Assembly (NCBI RefSeq): GCF_002051585.1 | Contig: NZ_MZGX01000033.1 | Coordinates: forward strand, 1-64,000 | Direction: 5' to 3' | DNA length: 64,000 nt | DNA from: Ruminiclostridium hungatei | Lineage (GTDB): Bacteria; Bacillota; Clostridia; Acetivibrionales; DSM-1351 | Shown here: positions 38,672 to 49,960 of the stretch, one piece after another | Layout: each line of letters opens with the position of its first letter | How positions within the stretch are numbered: position 1 is the first letter of the stretch | The notes under the pieces: generated by a model | Seen by the model: the letters and a program-made list of their open reading frames with translations, nothing else | Databases searched by the model: none | Told to the model about the DNA's origin: nothing | Translations under genes and position numbers: made by a program

Positions 38672-40765
38672 ATGTCAAATGTACCAGAAATTTATGGAAG
38701 CAGCGTGTTTAATGATTCAACAATGCGTGAACGCCTTCCGAAAGCAACTTATAAGTCCTTGAAAAAAACAATCGAGTTGGGGCTGACTCTTGATGAGTCA
38801 GTAGCAGAAGTAGTGGCCAGCGCTATGAAGGATTGGGCTATTGAAAAGGGAGCTACCCACTTTACCCACTGGTTCCATCCAATGACAGGAATCACTGCTG
38901 AAAAGCATGACTCTTTCATTTCTCCTACTTCAGACGGAAAGATAATAATGGAGTTTTCAGGCAAGGAACTCACAAAGGGTGAACCTGATGCATCCTCCTT
39001 CCCGTCCGGCGGACTCAGAGCTACCTATGAGGCAAGAGGCTATACAGCTTGGGATTGTACTTCACCTGCCTTCGTAAAGGATGGTTCACTTTACATTCCC
39101 ACAGCCTTCTGCTCCTATACCGGAGAGGTCCTGGACAAGAAGACTCCTCTTCTCCGTTCGATGGAAGCTCTTAACAAGCAGGCCTTAAGAATTCTCAAGG
39201 TTTTGGGAAACACCTCTGCTACAAGAGTTACAACTACAGTTGGTCCTGAACAGGAATATTTCCTCATTGACAGAGAACTTTTCAAAAAGCGTAAAGATTT
39301 GATCTTCACAGGCAGAACCCTCTTCGGTGTTAAGCCTCCAAAGGGTCAGGAGCTTGAAGACCATTATTTCGGAAACATCAAGGAAAGAGTTTCGGCTTAT
39401 ATGAAGGATCTGGATACAGAACTCTGGAAGCTCGGTATTTCCGCCAAGACAAAGCATAACGAAGTTGCTCCTGCACAGCACGAGCTGGCTCCAATATTCA
39501 CTACCTCAAATGTTGCTACCGACCACAACCAGTTGACCATGGAGCTGATGCAGAAGGTTGCTTTAAGACATGGCCTGGTATGCCTGCTGCACGAAAAACC
39601 CTTCGCAGGTGTAAACGGATCAGGTAAGCACAACAACTGGTCAATGTCAACAAATGACGGACAAAATCTGCTGGAACCCGGCAATACTCCACATGAAAAC
39701 ACCCAGTTCCTTGTATTCCTGGCTGCGGTTGTCAAGTCAGTGGATGATTATCAGGATTTACTCCGTTTGTCGGTTGCCACTGCCGGAAATGATCACAGAC
39801 TTGGTGCCAACGAAGCTCCTCCTGCTATTGTTTCAATATTCCTGGGCGATCAGTTGTCTGATATCTTCACTCAGTTGGAAAGCGGCAAGGTTAAAGGCAA
39901 AATATTCAACAATATACTTGAAACAGGTGTTGCAAGCTTGCCTAAGCTTCCAAAGGATACTACCGACCGTAACAGAACCTCACCTTTTGCCTTCACAGGT
40001 AACAAGTTCGAATTCAGAATGCTTGGTTCCTCCGCATCAATTGCCGGCGCCAACTTTGTACTCAATACAATAGTTGCTGAAACCCTGCAGAAATTTGCTG
40101 ACAAACTGGAAGCTTCAACCGATTTGAATGCTGCTATTGCAACTCTCCTTTCAGAAACTGCAAAGGATCATAAGAGAATTATATTTAACGGAAACGGTTA
40201 CTCTGAAGAATGGGTTGCTGAAGCTGAAAGCAGAGGCCTGCTCAACATGAAATCTACTGTGGAGTGTATTCCTACCTTCATCAAGGATAAGAATGTAGCT
40301 GTATTTGTCAAGCATGGCGTATTAAGCAAATCTGAAATAGAATCAAGATATGAAATACTTCTTGAAAACTATATCAAGACTGTCAATATTGAAGCATTAA
40401 CCATGCTCAATGTGGCTAAAACTGAAATACTCCCTGCAGCATTTAAGTTCAGCAAGGAATTGTCAGATACCATAAACGCTGTTAAAGCTACCGGAATGTC
40501 AGTTGAGGTCGCAGCTCAGTCTTCAGTGCTGAAAGAACTCTCACCTGTTCTCAGTTCCTTTGCATCAAACCTGACTGCATTAAAGAAAACTCTTGATAAA
40601 GTTAGCGGCGAGGCTGTCAGTGCATTAAAACAGGCTGAAGCCTTCAGCAAGATAGTTATACCTGCTATGGAAGCTCTGAGAACTGATGCAGATAAGTTGG
40701 AAGCAATTCTTCCAAAGGATATTTATCCATTCCCGACTTATGCTGATCTTCTCTTTAATGTTTAA
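38672..40765 (+). CDS. glnN: Glutamine synthetase, type III
   Basis: 697 residues from ATG 38672 (AAGGGGG upstream); the longer frame begins inside the regulatory hairpin. GSIII enzymes form dodecamers unrelated in detail to GSI and are common in clostridia, Bacteroidetes and cyanobacteria. The catalytic region includes [16 protein letters not shown] and [33 protein letters not shown] and [17 protein letters not shown] follow. Downstream of gatCAB and behind an attenuator, so it may be both co-transcribed and separately controlled. Confidence 0.96.
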   Translation: MSNVPEIYGSSVFNDSTMRERLPKATYKSLKKTIELGLTLDESVAEVVASAMKDWAIEKGATHFTHWFHPMTGITAEKHDSFISPTSDGKIIMEFSGKELTKGEPDASSFPSGGLRATYEARGYTAWDCTSPAFVKDGSLYIPTAFCSYTGEVLDKKTPLLRSMEALNKQALRILKVLGNTSATRVTTTVGPEQEYFLIDRELFKKRKDLIFTGRTLFGVKPPKGQELEDHYFGNIKERVSAYMKDLDTELWKLGISAKTKHNEVAPAQHELAPIFTTSNVATDHNQLTMELMQKVALRHGLVCLLHEKPFAGVNGSGKHNNWSMSTNDGQNLLEPGNTPHENTQFLVFLAAVVKSVDDYQDLLRLSVATAGNDHRLGANEAPPAIVSIFLGDQLSDIFTQLESGKVKGKIFNNILETGVASLPKLPKDTTDRNRTSPFAFTGNKFEFRMLGSSASIAGANFVLNTIVAETLQKFADKLEASTDLNAAIATLLSETAKDHKRIIFNGNGYSEEWVAEAESRGLLNMKSTVECIPTFIKDKNVAVFVKHGVLSKSEIESRYEILLENYIKTVNIEALTMLNVAKTEILPAAFKFSKELSDTINAVKATGMSVEVAAQSSVLKELSPVLSSFASNLTALKKTLDKVSGEAVSALKQAEAFSKIVIPAMEALRTDADKLEAILPKDIYPFPTYADLLFNV

Positions 40766-40780
40766 TACTAATTAAATAAG

Positions 40781-40846
40781 AAAGGGCAATGGTGACGCGC
40801 CCCCCGCGCGTTCGGTATTATTCCGGCCTGCACCGTTGCCCTTTTA
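40781..40846 (+). terminator. Terminator of glnN
   Basis: Fourteen-bp stem AAAGGGCAATGGTG / CACCGTTGCCCTTT with an inner GC hairpin (ACGCG/CGCGT), then TTTT. The 5' arm contains C-AATGGT-G, the ANTAR-type loop, but without a good flanking stem. Confidence 0.75.
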
Positions 40847-40866
40847 AATAAACGGAGGAAGCCTTC

Positions 40867-42393
40867 ATGAAAAAAATTTCCTACCTAATTGCTTCAGGTG
40901 CACTTCTCACATGCACTATTGTTCTTGCAGCAGTTTCAGGATGGAATCTCCTTATATTGGCAATTAATACTGTTTTAATTTTGGGATATTTCATATTTGT
41001 TTGGCATATTATGTTAAGTAGCTTTAAGCTACATACCAATAAGATTAAAAAACTAAAAGATGATTTGAGAAACCTGAATTTTGAGGTTCAAGTAACCTCG
41101 AGCCAGATTTCATCTGTTTCTGAGAGTATTGCTGTAACAATTGACGAAAATAATGAATTTGCCAAGTATGTATATGATAAAGTCAGAGACATGGCAAATA
41201 ACAATGATCAGGTTAATTCCAGCATTACAAATACTTTATCCGAAGTGAGAAGTATCATGGAGCTCCTGGATAAAGCCGACGGAATTACTGTTGACATGCT
41301 TAACAAAAGCACCATTTCAAAGGATACCGTCAAATTGAGCCTTGAAGAAATATTGCAGATTGTTCAGACTATAGACGGCATACACGAGTCCTCAAACAAA
41401 ACCCTGTCAAATATGGAAAGACTTCAAAAGACCTCCAGGGAAATTGCCCATATTCTTGAAACAGTCAGCAACATATCAAAACAGACACAGCTTCTCGCAC
41501 TAAACGCCACAATTGAATCCGCCAGGGCCGGTGAGCATGGCAAGGGTTTTGCCGTAGTGGCTTCCGAAATACATAAGCTGGCAGACGACACAAACAAGTC
41601 TGTGGGAGATATAAATTCTTTGATCAAGGGCATTCAAAATGAAGTTGAAAGCGTTTATTCCGTTGTCCGGGAAAATGCCTCCAGGGTAGATGACGGGATT
41701 TCTGCGACCAGAAATATAGAAGCAAACCTGGAAAGAATCGATTCATCCTTTAATGACGTGTTCGGCATGATGGACAGCATCAGCCAGCTTTCCAAGCAGG
41801 AGGTTCAAATAGCACAGAATGTGGGAGACCAGATACAGGAGGTTGAAGATGTAATAATCCAGACTTCCAAATCCGTTGACGATGTGTGTTCCTCTGTCCA
41901 TCAGCAAAAGCAGAACATGGAGGATATCTCCTCTTTGGGCACCCGCCTGAATGAAGCCTCCACCTGTCTTGCCAACCTCTTCGCCAATGAAACCGAAGCT
42001 CTGGAGACTGTTGGAAATGAAGCCCCGGAAAAGGCCCGGAATTCTCTGAGCATTATAAAAGAAGAGTTGTGCACAAGGTCGGAAATAATCAACACAAAGG
42101 ATTCCGGTATTCATGAAGCCATTTTAAACGAATTTATGGAAAAGTACGGTTTTGTTGAAGCAGCCTGGACAAATGACCGCAAGGGCAGATTTATCTGTTC
42201 AATTCCCAAGGCAGGTATAGCCAATGCCAACATCCGGGAATGGTTTAAGCACAGTATCGGCGGCGAAGATTTCATATCCTCCATATATATTTCCGCCATA
42301 ACCAGAAATCCCTGCGTTACCGTATCCTCTCCAATCAAAAACAGCTCGGGAGAAATTGTTGGTGTGGTTGGTATAGATATAAGCATCAAATAG
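40867..42393 (+). CDS. Methyl-accepting chemotaxis-like protein with C-terminal Cache domain
   Basis: 508 residues. Two close membrane helices (about 5-24 and 28-48) with almost no external loop precede a cytosolic MCP signalling domain with the tip QTQLLALNATIESARAGEHG. After the signalling domain, residues about 390-508 resemble a Cache/PDC sensor (IREWFKHSIGGEDFISSIYI, then GEIVGVVGIDIS). In most chemoreceptors the Cache domain is extracellular and N-terminal; here it would be inside the cell. No HAMP domain is evident. CGGAGGAAG precedes ATG. Lying between glnN and asnB, it may sense an internal nitrogen metabolite, which is inference. Confidence 0.85.
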   Translation: MKKISYLIASGALLTCTIVLAAVSGWNLLILAINTVLILGYFIFVWHIMLSSFKLHTNKIKKLKDDLRNLNFEVQVTSSQISSVSESIAVTIDENNEFAKYVYDKVRDMANNNDQVNSSITNTLSEVRSIMELLDKADGITVDMLNKSTISKDTVKLSLEEILQIVQTIDGIHESSNKTLSNMERLQKTSREIAHILETVSNISKQTQLLALNATIESARAGEHGKGFAVVASEIHKLADDTNKSVGDINSLIKGIQNEVESVYSVVRENASRVDDGISATRNIEANLERIDSSFNDVFGMMDSISQLSKQEVQIAQNVGDQIQEVEDVIIQTSKSVDDVCSSVHQQKQNMEDISSLGTRLNEASTCLANLFANETEALETVGNEAPEKARNSLSIIKEELCTRSEIINTKDSGIHEAILNEFMEKYGFVEAAWTNDRKGRFICSIPKAGIANANIREWFKHSIGGEDFISSIYISAITRNPCVTVSSPIKNSSGEIVGVVGIDISIK

Positions 42394-42435
42394 CATTAAT
42401 TTAAACGAAGTAAACAACAGTGAATAATTTATAGC

Positions 42436-42464
42436 TTGACCTGCAGTAATTTATGCACTAAAAT
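42436..42464 (+). promoter_or_regulatory. Predicted sigma-A promoter of asnB
   Basis: TTGACC and TAAAAT separated by 17 bp; leader of about 175 nt. Confidence 0.7.
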
Positions 42465-42542
42465 CCTCCAAACTTCATATACTGAATAGAGTAAAAAGAT
42501 TGCACGGATACATTGTTGAAACGCTTTTTACCTGATCGAATG

Positions 42543-42608
42543 GGACAATGGTGTCTGGCCGGTATTTATCCTTTATTGGCCTGATTATGTTATTTGTCCT
42601 TTTGTTTT
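42543..42608 (+). promoter_or_regulatory. asnB leader: ANTAR-type hairpin and terminator
   Basis: Hairpin 42543-42556: GGAC/GTCT with loop AATGGT. A rival structure pairs GGACAA (42543-42548) with TTGTCC (42594-42599), with an inner GGCC/GGCC stem, followed by TTTTGTTTT. Weaker than the other leaders but the same design. A perfect 8-bp stem (GTAAAAAG / CTTTTTAC) lies further upstream. Confidence 0.6.
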
Positions 42609-42645
42609 GATTATTAATTCAGTATCAGATTTTGGAGGAAGTTTT

Positions 42646-44475
42646 ATGTGCTCAATTCTCGGATTAATTAATTTTAAAGATTCAACTTCTGAAATTACCC
42701 AGTCAGTTTTAAATGAAATGAGGAAAACAACCGCCCACAGGGGCCCTGATCAAAATGGCTTCTTTCGAACCGACTGCGTCTGCTTTGCACATAACAGGCT
42801 TGCAGTAATCGACGTAGAAAACGGATTGCAGCCAATGTCCGCTGTTTTTGAAGGAAAAAGCTATACCATTGTTTACAACGGTGAAATATATAATGCCGAT
42901 GAACTGCGCAAGGAGCTGATTTCCTCCGGAGTGAATTTCACTACTCACTGCGATACCGAAGTTGTGCTGTATTCGTACATAATCTGGGGACAGAGCTGCT
43001 CTGAAAAGCTTAATGGAATATATGCCTTTGCAGTTTATGATGATGATAATAAGAGAGTCTATTTGTCAAGGGATAGAATGGGAGTAAAACCCTTTTTCTA
43101 TACCCGGCTTGACAATACCCTGATTTTTTCCTCGGAAGTCAAAGCTATTTTAAAACATCCTAAAATAAAAGCCGAGCTGGATAACGAAGGCATCTGGCAA
43201 ATGCTTTTTCTTTCTCCCATGCGGCCATCCGACAACGGCATCTTCAAGAATATATATGAGATTGCTCCCGGCCATCACGGCGTTTATGATATAGATGGCT
43301 TGAAGCTGCACAGTTACTGGTCCTTGGAGGCATATGAGCTGGAGGACGGCGAGGAAACTGTTCTCGAAAAAACAAAGTTTCTTCTGACGGATGCCATAAA
43401 ACGACAGCTTGTATCGGATGTGCCTCTTTGTACTTTTTTATCCGGAGGCCTTGACTCCTCCGTAGTTACCGCCGTGGCTAAAAAAGACAAGAAAAACGGT
43501 GCTTCTCTTTCCACCTATTCCTTTGAATACGAAGGCAATCAGCAGCATTTTGAGGCTTCCAGCTTCCAGCCTGAAAGCGACGATGCATATGCCGTGTGGC
43601 TGGCAAACTATCTTAAGACCAACCACACCGTACTTACTGCGGGACAGGAGGATATAGCATTTTTGCTCAATGACGCCGTAAGGTACAGGGATTATCCCGG
43701 AATGGCGGATATTGACTCTTCTCTTCTTTACTACTGCCGGGAAGTGAAAAAACGCCACACGGTTGCTCTCAGCGGAGAGTGCTCAGATGAAATCTTTGGG
43801 GGCTATCCCTGGTTTTACAGGCCTGAAATGCTGAACAGGGACTTTTTCCCCTGGATTCATGACCCGGAATCCAGAGTATTCCTGTTCAAGCCTGATTTTG
43901 CAAAGCCGAAGGAAGGGTTTGAATTTGTAAGGCAGATGTATCTGGACAGTAAAAATGCCTGCCCGCTGGTCCCAGGTGACACAGAGGAAATGAAGACCAG
44001 CAGGATTGCCACCTGGCTGTCGGTGAACTGGTTCATGACTTCCCTGCTGGAACGGAAAGACAGGATGTCTATGGCCAGCGGCCTTGAGGTGAGAGTACCC
44101 TTCTCCGACCACAGAATTTTGGAATACGTCTATAATGTACCCTGGAATATCAAGTTCAAGCACAAGGTTGAAAAAGCCCTTCTGAGAAATGCCATGGCAG
44201 AGTACCTGCCTGACAAGATTCTCAACAGGAAAAAGAGCCCCTATCCCAAGACTCACAATCCTGAATATGAAAAAATTGTTACCCGGCTGTTTGAGGAGGT
44301 ATTTTCCGACAGCAAATCCAGGCTCAGGGATATTCTACACCAGGATGCCCTGACACTGCTGCGCTCAGGCAGCAACATTACCTGGTTCGGACAATTGATG
44401 GGGCGCCCGCAGTTGATAGCCTGGCTGCTGCAGTTGGAATACTGGTTCAAGGAGTATGATATAAGGCTGGTGTAG
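42646..44475 (+). CDS. asnB: Asparagine synthetase B (glutamine-hydrolysing)
   Basis: 609 residues from ATG 42646 (TGGAGGAAG upstream). After Met removal Cys2 is the nucleophile of the class II glutaminase domain (residues 2-190). The synthetase domain has the ATP-pyrophosphatase loop FLSGGLDSSVV and the later ALSGECSDEIFGGYPW motif. It transfers glutamine nitrogen to aspartate. The ANTAR-type leader links it to glutamine supply. It is monocistronic. Confidence 0.96.
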   Translation: MCSILGLINFKDSTSEITQSVLNEMRKTTAHRGPDQNGFFRTDCVCFAHNRLAVIDVENGLQPMSAVFEGKSYTIVYNGEIYNADELRKELISSGVNFTTHCDTEVVLYSYIIWGQSCSEKLNGIYAFAVYDDDNKRVYLSRDRMGVKPFFYTRLDNTLIFSSEVKAILKHPKIKAELDNEGIWQMLFLSPMRPSDNGIFKNIYEIAPGHHGVYDIDGLKLHSYWSLEAYELEDGEETVLEKTKFLLTDAIKRQLVSDVPLCTFLSGGLDSSVVTAVAKKDKKNGASLSTYSFEYEGNQQHFEASSFQPESDDAYAVWLANYLKTNHTVLTAGQEDIAFLLNDAVRYRDYPGMADIDSSLLYYCREVKKRHTVALSGECSDEIFGGYPWFYRPEMLNRDFFPWIHDPESRVFLFKPDFAKPKEGFEFVRQMYLDSKNACPLVPGDTEEMKTSRIATWLSVNWFMTSLLERKDRMSMASGLEVRVPFSDHRILEYVYNVPWNIKFKHKVEKALLRNAMAEYLPDKILNRKKSPYPKTHNPEYEKIVTRLFEEVFSDSKSRLRDILHQDALTLLRSGSNITWFGQLMGRPQLIAWLLQLEYWFKEYDIRLV

Positions 44476-44576
44476 GTTTTTAGCCTGCAGTCGGCCGGCT
44501 TGGCTTGGTTTCTGGTTTGTATAAGCCTGCTGAGACCAAAGCTCAGACCAGACAGGAGAAAATCTGAGAGTAATTG

Positions 44577-44618
44577 AAAAGAGCAAAAGCACCAGTCTTA
44601 CGATGCTTTTGCTCTTTA
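44577..44618 (+). terminator. Terminator of asnB
   Basis: Perfect 14-bp stem AAAGAGCAAAAGCA and complement with 12-base loop, AT-rich flanks on both sides, so probably bidirectional. Confidence 0.85.
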
Positions 44619-44659
44619 TAAAAAAGTAAATATTTCTAAAAGTTTACCGCTGCTCCTCC

Positions 44660-44848
44660 TCAATGGGTAAATCCGCATTTTGTACAAGTACCCGTTATAG
44701 GTGTGCATGTTTCATCTATTCCTCACCCTATACTTTCACCCCATGAAATTAAGCCAGATTGATAGGTAGAATGAGCAAATATATATTGCGTAGCTACTAC
44801 AGTCAAACTAATTATAATTGACAATATAGTTATTAATCTATTTTTCAA
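44660..44848 (-). pseudogene. Small exported peptide gene with an in-frame TGA
   Basis: TTG 44848 overlaps the lipoprotein stop (TTGA). The frame encodes a basic start and a hydrophobic signal peptide (LITILSIIISLTVVATQYIF then AHS), then reads to TGA at 44723-44725 after 41 residues. In the same frame after that TGA there are 20 more residues, with CTPITGTCTKC, before a second TGA at 44660. Either the gene is broken by a nonsense change, or the 41-residue form is the product, or the TGA is recoded. I recognise no family. Confidence 0.4.
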
Positions 44849-45513
44849 TCTTTTTCTACCTCACTTTTCATTTTTTCTAATTCACTTTCCAAAGCCTTAA
44901 GTCCATAGGCTTCTGGCAATATTGTGGCCGAATTGGGGAATTCAACTTTATAGTCCTTTAGCAAAGCCTCCCTAAGATTTGAATCAGCATTCTCTGCTCT
45001 GATGTTAAGAAATTCTCTAAACTGTCCAACCTGTTTAACGGCATAGCTCTCCTTTGCTACATCCACCACTCTGATTACACAAGTATTAACGCCTAAAATC
45101 CAGAATGTATTAACTGCTTCTTCTGCCTTTTTCATGAACAGGATTAGTTTATCATCATTTTTAAACAGCGGGTAATCCTTAATTGTATATTTTGAATTCC
45201 CATCCTGAAGCAAATATATTTCTTCCGGATTATCAATTTGATTATTTTTATATACTTTCTCCAGTTTAGCTTTAAATAGTGTCTTCTCAGCCGGTTCATC
45301 CATTTCCTCTAACCATTCGGTAATTTTTATCTCGGCTACAAGGTCTGCCTTTTTATATACCTTTTCAAGATCGTAAGCATTCACACTTGCAGACATTTCA
45401 CCTTTCTGGCCAACTTGATGGGGCGTATTTTTAACCGCTACAGTATTCTGATTACTGCAGCCACCAAGCATAAGAGCTATAGAAATTAAGCCAATGATAA
45501 ATATCTTTCTCAT
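44845..45513 (-). CDS. Predicted lipoprotein, unknown function
   Basis: 222 residues. Signal peptide with lipobox LMLGGC (Cys about 19), so lipid-anchored outside the membrane. The mature part contains a mixed alpha/beta domain with VYKKADLVAEIKITEW and KNDDKLILFM, and ends in a charged helix. TGGAGG lies before ATG. A decayed copy of its first 25 codons is found at 55653-55730. The stop overlaps a small peptide gene. I recognise no family with certainty. Confidence 0.7.
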   Translation of the reverse strand: MRKIFIIGLISIALMLGGCSNQNTVAVKNTPHQVGQKGEMSASVNAYDLEKVYKKADLVAEIKITEWLEEMDEPAEKTLFKAKLEKVYKNNQIDNPEEIYLLQDGNSKYTIKDYPLFKNDDKLILFMKKAEEAVNTFWILGVNTCVIRVVDVAKESYAVKQVGQFREFLNIRAENADSNLREALLKDYKVEFPNSATILPEAYGLKALESELEKMKSEVEKD

Positions 45514-45561
45514 CAGGATTCCTCCATATATGTAATTATTTTACATAATATTAGTTCACTA

Positions 45562-45594
45562 TGTCAAACATGAGAGACGTGGAACATAATCCAC
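45562..45594. repeat. 33-bp direct repeat, left copy
   Basis: TGTCAAACATGAGAGAC, one variable base region, then TGGAACATAATCCAC. It recurs at 47685-47717 with a single mismatch. The two copies bracket the PadR/SEDS genes. Confidence 0.75.
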
Positions 45595-45694
45595 CTCCAG
45601 ACAAATACGTATTCTTTGAATTCTCTCTTTTCTATAGCCACTATAAACAACTTTGCATTGAGTTATATTTATGCAATTTAAGGTAAATACCTCT

Positions 45695-45753
45695 TGATTA
45701 CTCTATTGGTAAATGCTATCCTATACATAGATAATCTATGTATAGGATAGCAC
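45695..45753 (+). promoter_or_regulatory. padR promoter with a perfect 39-bp palindromic operator
   Basis: TTGATT (45695) and TATCCT (45718) are 17 bp apart. Bases 45715-45753 are a perfect palindrome of two 19-bp arms around one A, covering the -10 and start site. The inner ATACATAGAT/ATCTATGTAT has the ACAT/ATGT halves typical of PadR operators, so PadR probably represses its own operon. Confidence 0.75.
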
Positions 45754-45781
45754 ATTGATATATCCGTATAGGAGGATGTAA

Positions 45782-46120
45782 ATGAAGATTAACAAGGAAC
45801 TTATGAAGGGTAGCACATCAATACTTATCCTTACCCTGTTGGAGAACGAGAACATGTATGGCTACCAGATGGCGCAGGCACTGAAAAAGAAATCAGAGAA
45901 TGTTTTTGATTTGAAGGAAGGCACCCTATACCCCATGCTGCATGGACTGGAGAATGAAGGCGCTGTTGAGTCCTACTGGTCTGAAGCCGAAAATGGTAAG
46001 CGCAGAAAGTATTACAAAATAACTAAAGAAGGAAGAAAACTGTTAAAGCATAAAAAAAATGAGTGGAATACCTATGCTAAGGCAGTAAATTCTATAATTG
46101 GAGGGACTTGCTTTGAATAA
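45782..46120 (+). CDS. PadR-family transcriptional regulator
   Basis: 112 residues, the short PadR class (PadR-s2). A winged helix occupies residues 1-80 (LMKGSTSILILTLLENENMYGY, LKEGTLYPMLHGLE), followed by a dimerisation helix. AGGAGG lies before ATG. It overlaps the downstream SEDS gene by eight bases. PadR genes are commonly paired with membrane proteins bearing an N-terminal HAAS-type domain, as here. The signal is unknown. Confidence 0.92.
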   Translation: MKINKELMKGSTSILILTLLENENMYGYQMAQALKKKSENVFDLKEGTLYPMLHGLENEGAVESYWSEAENGKRRKYYKITKEGRKLLKHKKNEWNTYAKAVNSIIGGTCFE

Positions 46121-47504
46121 AAAAATAATTACTTTTCTTGATGATGTATGCATTCATATAAAATGCAAAGCGGTACACAAGGATATCCGCGATGAACTCA
46201 CTAACCATATTTACGAGCTGAAAGAAGAATATGCCAACAGGTCGCCGGATGAGGAAAAAGCTCTTGAAATGGCAATATCCGCCATGGGTAACTGTGATGA
46301 ACTGGGAAGCCGGCTTAATAAACAACACAAGCCGGAAACAGAATGGTCTCTTATTGGGCTGACCGCTATTATTGCAGTGATTGGCGGGATTATCATGTAT
46401 ATGAGCAGTATGTTTGATTCATTACAGGCTGTAAGTTTTGAAAGGTATTTATTTTTCGCGGTTATTGGTATGGGTGTATTGGCAGGACTCTACTTTTTTG
46501 ACTACACAAAACTTAAGAAGCTGGCGTTTCCAATATATTTAATTACTTTCATATTACTGCTTTTTACTCTATATAAAGGGGCTACCTTCAACGGTAGAAG
46601 TTTTTTGACCATAGGTGGGATTTCCGTATCCTCTGATTATGTACCAATAATGTTTTTGGCTGCCATTACAGGATTTATGGAAAAAGGCCGTGGTAAAGGA
46701 GGTATGGCTGTTGCAGGCATACTTTCACTGGCGCTTATTTCTTTAATCCCCGTAATCGCTTTACCCAACTTAACAGTAGCATTTGTTCTGATGATTTGCT
46801 ATGCTGTTTTGATTATATCCTCAGTCATCAAAAACCATTTTGGCGGTTATAGAAAACTTCAACTGGCTTCTTTGGGAGGCATAGGTATTTTATTCATTTC
46901 TATCATAACTTTTGGTATTATATCTGAACCATATAGACTTGAGCGTATATCCTCCTTTATAACACGAGGACAGTCTGACCCTTCCGGAGCAGGCTGGCAA
47001 CAAGTAATGGCCGATAAATGGCTTTCAGCATCAACCTTGTTTGGCAAAAGTGCCGAGACAGTCAATGGATATAGTATAGACAGGGGCATGCCCGGCCTCA
47101 CTACAAACTACGTACTTATAAATGTTATTGCCACACTTGGCTGGGTGGTCGGGATTGCATTGGTCCTGGCAATAGCTGTGTTTATTGGGAGAATGTTTGT
47201 GACAACCAGAAAAATTAAAAATGCTTATGGCTTTTATCTGTCACTGGGTGCCTGCACGATTTTATCGGCACAGTTTGCAATCAGCGTCTTAATCAACTTT
47301 AATCTGCTTCCTTTGACGGATATCAGTCTGCCATTTGTCTCATATGGTGGAGTGGGATATATTGCAAACATGGCTCTTGTGGGTATAATCCTGTCTGTAT
47401 GGCGGAGAAATAATTTAATAAGCGGATCGCATAAAAAAATTTCCCAGAGCAAAAACAGGTTCATCAGCTTTGAAGATGGAAAACTTATTATTAGTTTCAA
47501 ATAG
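46113..47504 (+). CDS. HAAS-type domain fused to an FtsW/RodA/SpoVE-like (SEDS) protein
   Basis: About 463 residues from TTG 46113 (GGAGGG seven bases upstream). Residues 1-75 form a soluble helical domain like HAAS/permease-prefix domains that accompany PadR regulators. About ten membrane helices follow and resemble SEDS glycan polymerases: FNGRSFLTIGGISVSSDYVP, LPNLTVAFVLM, and near the end LPLTDISLPFVSYGGVGYIAN, the SEDS signature. SEDS proteins polymerise lipid II into glycan. Coupling to a PadR regulator suggests a conditional cell-wall polymerase, for stress or sporulation. Confidence 0.85.
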   Translation: MNKKIITFLDDVCIHIKCKAVHKDIRDELTNHIYELKEEYANRSPDEEKALEMAISAMGNCDELGSRLNKQHKPETEWSLIGLTAIIAVIGGIIMYMSSMFDSLQAVSFERYLFFAVIGMGVLAGLYFFDYTKLKKLAFPIYLITFILLLFTLYKGATFNGRSFLTIGGISVSSDYVPIMFLAAITGFMEKGRGKGGMAVAGILSLALISLIPVIALPNLTVAFVLMICYAVLIISSVIKNHFGGYRKLQLASLGGIGILFISIITFGIISEPYRLERISSFITRGQSDPSGAGWQQVMADKWLSASTLFGKSAETVNGYSIDRGMPGLTTNYVLINVIATLGWVVGIALVLAIAVFIGRMFVTTRKIKNAYGFYLSLGACTILSAQFAISVLINFNLLPLTDISLPFVSYGGVGYIANMALVGIILSVWRRNNLISGSHKKISQSKNRFISFEDGKLIISFK

Positions 47505-47954
47505 CTCAGCAGGAGATATGCTTACCGCCTGAAAACCAAGACTGTACCCGCCACTTATAGCCGTGAGGTACATTTTCCCCGCCTCGTTACAGTATAACCA
47601 GGTTGGTTCGAATCTTTCCAAATACATTCTGATACATTTTTTGAGAGATTTGAGCCAACCAACTATAATCCTTAAAGTTCACCCTGTCAAACATGAGAGA
47701 CATGGAACATAATCCACATTATAAGCCATCTCATTATGTAAATATGCAGTATTGGTTGGCTCCGCCTATTGCAAGGTATATTCTTATTTGTTGTCATAGC
47801 CGGGGGATGCAGTTAATTCTAACAATGCATCTCACTTAGTCAAAAAAAACCACACCCATAAATATCAGATTTTAATGTCTAACATTTATGGTGCAGTCAA
47901 TTTCAGTAGCATTTACGGTTTCAATATTTATTTAAATGTGGAAATATATTAATA
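47505..47954. other. Gene-free region with the right copy of the 33-bp repeat
   Basis: The right repeat copy is at 47685-47717. A 70-codon minus-strand frame (47415-47627) runs into the SEDS gene antisense and is not supported. Nothing else is evident in about 450 bp. Confidence 0.5.
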
Positions 47955-49865
<1,911 letters not shown>

Positions 49866-49960
49866 CTACGGTTACATAATAATATAATACATTTATATAT
49901 TATGTAGATTAGTGCTCAGTTGTTCTTGATTACATAATGGTATAAATATATTCTCGATAC

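Noticed and set aside
47415-47627. 70-codon minus-strand frame after the SEDS gene
   Set aside because: It runs antisense into the SEDS gene and shows no family or ribosome-binding site; a decayed gene cannot be excluded.
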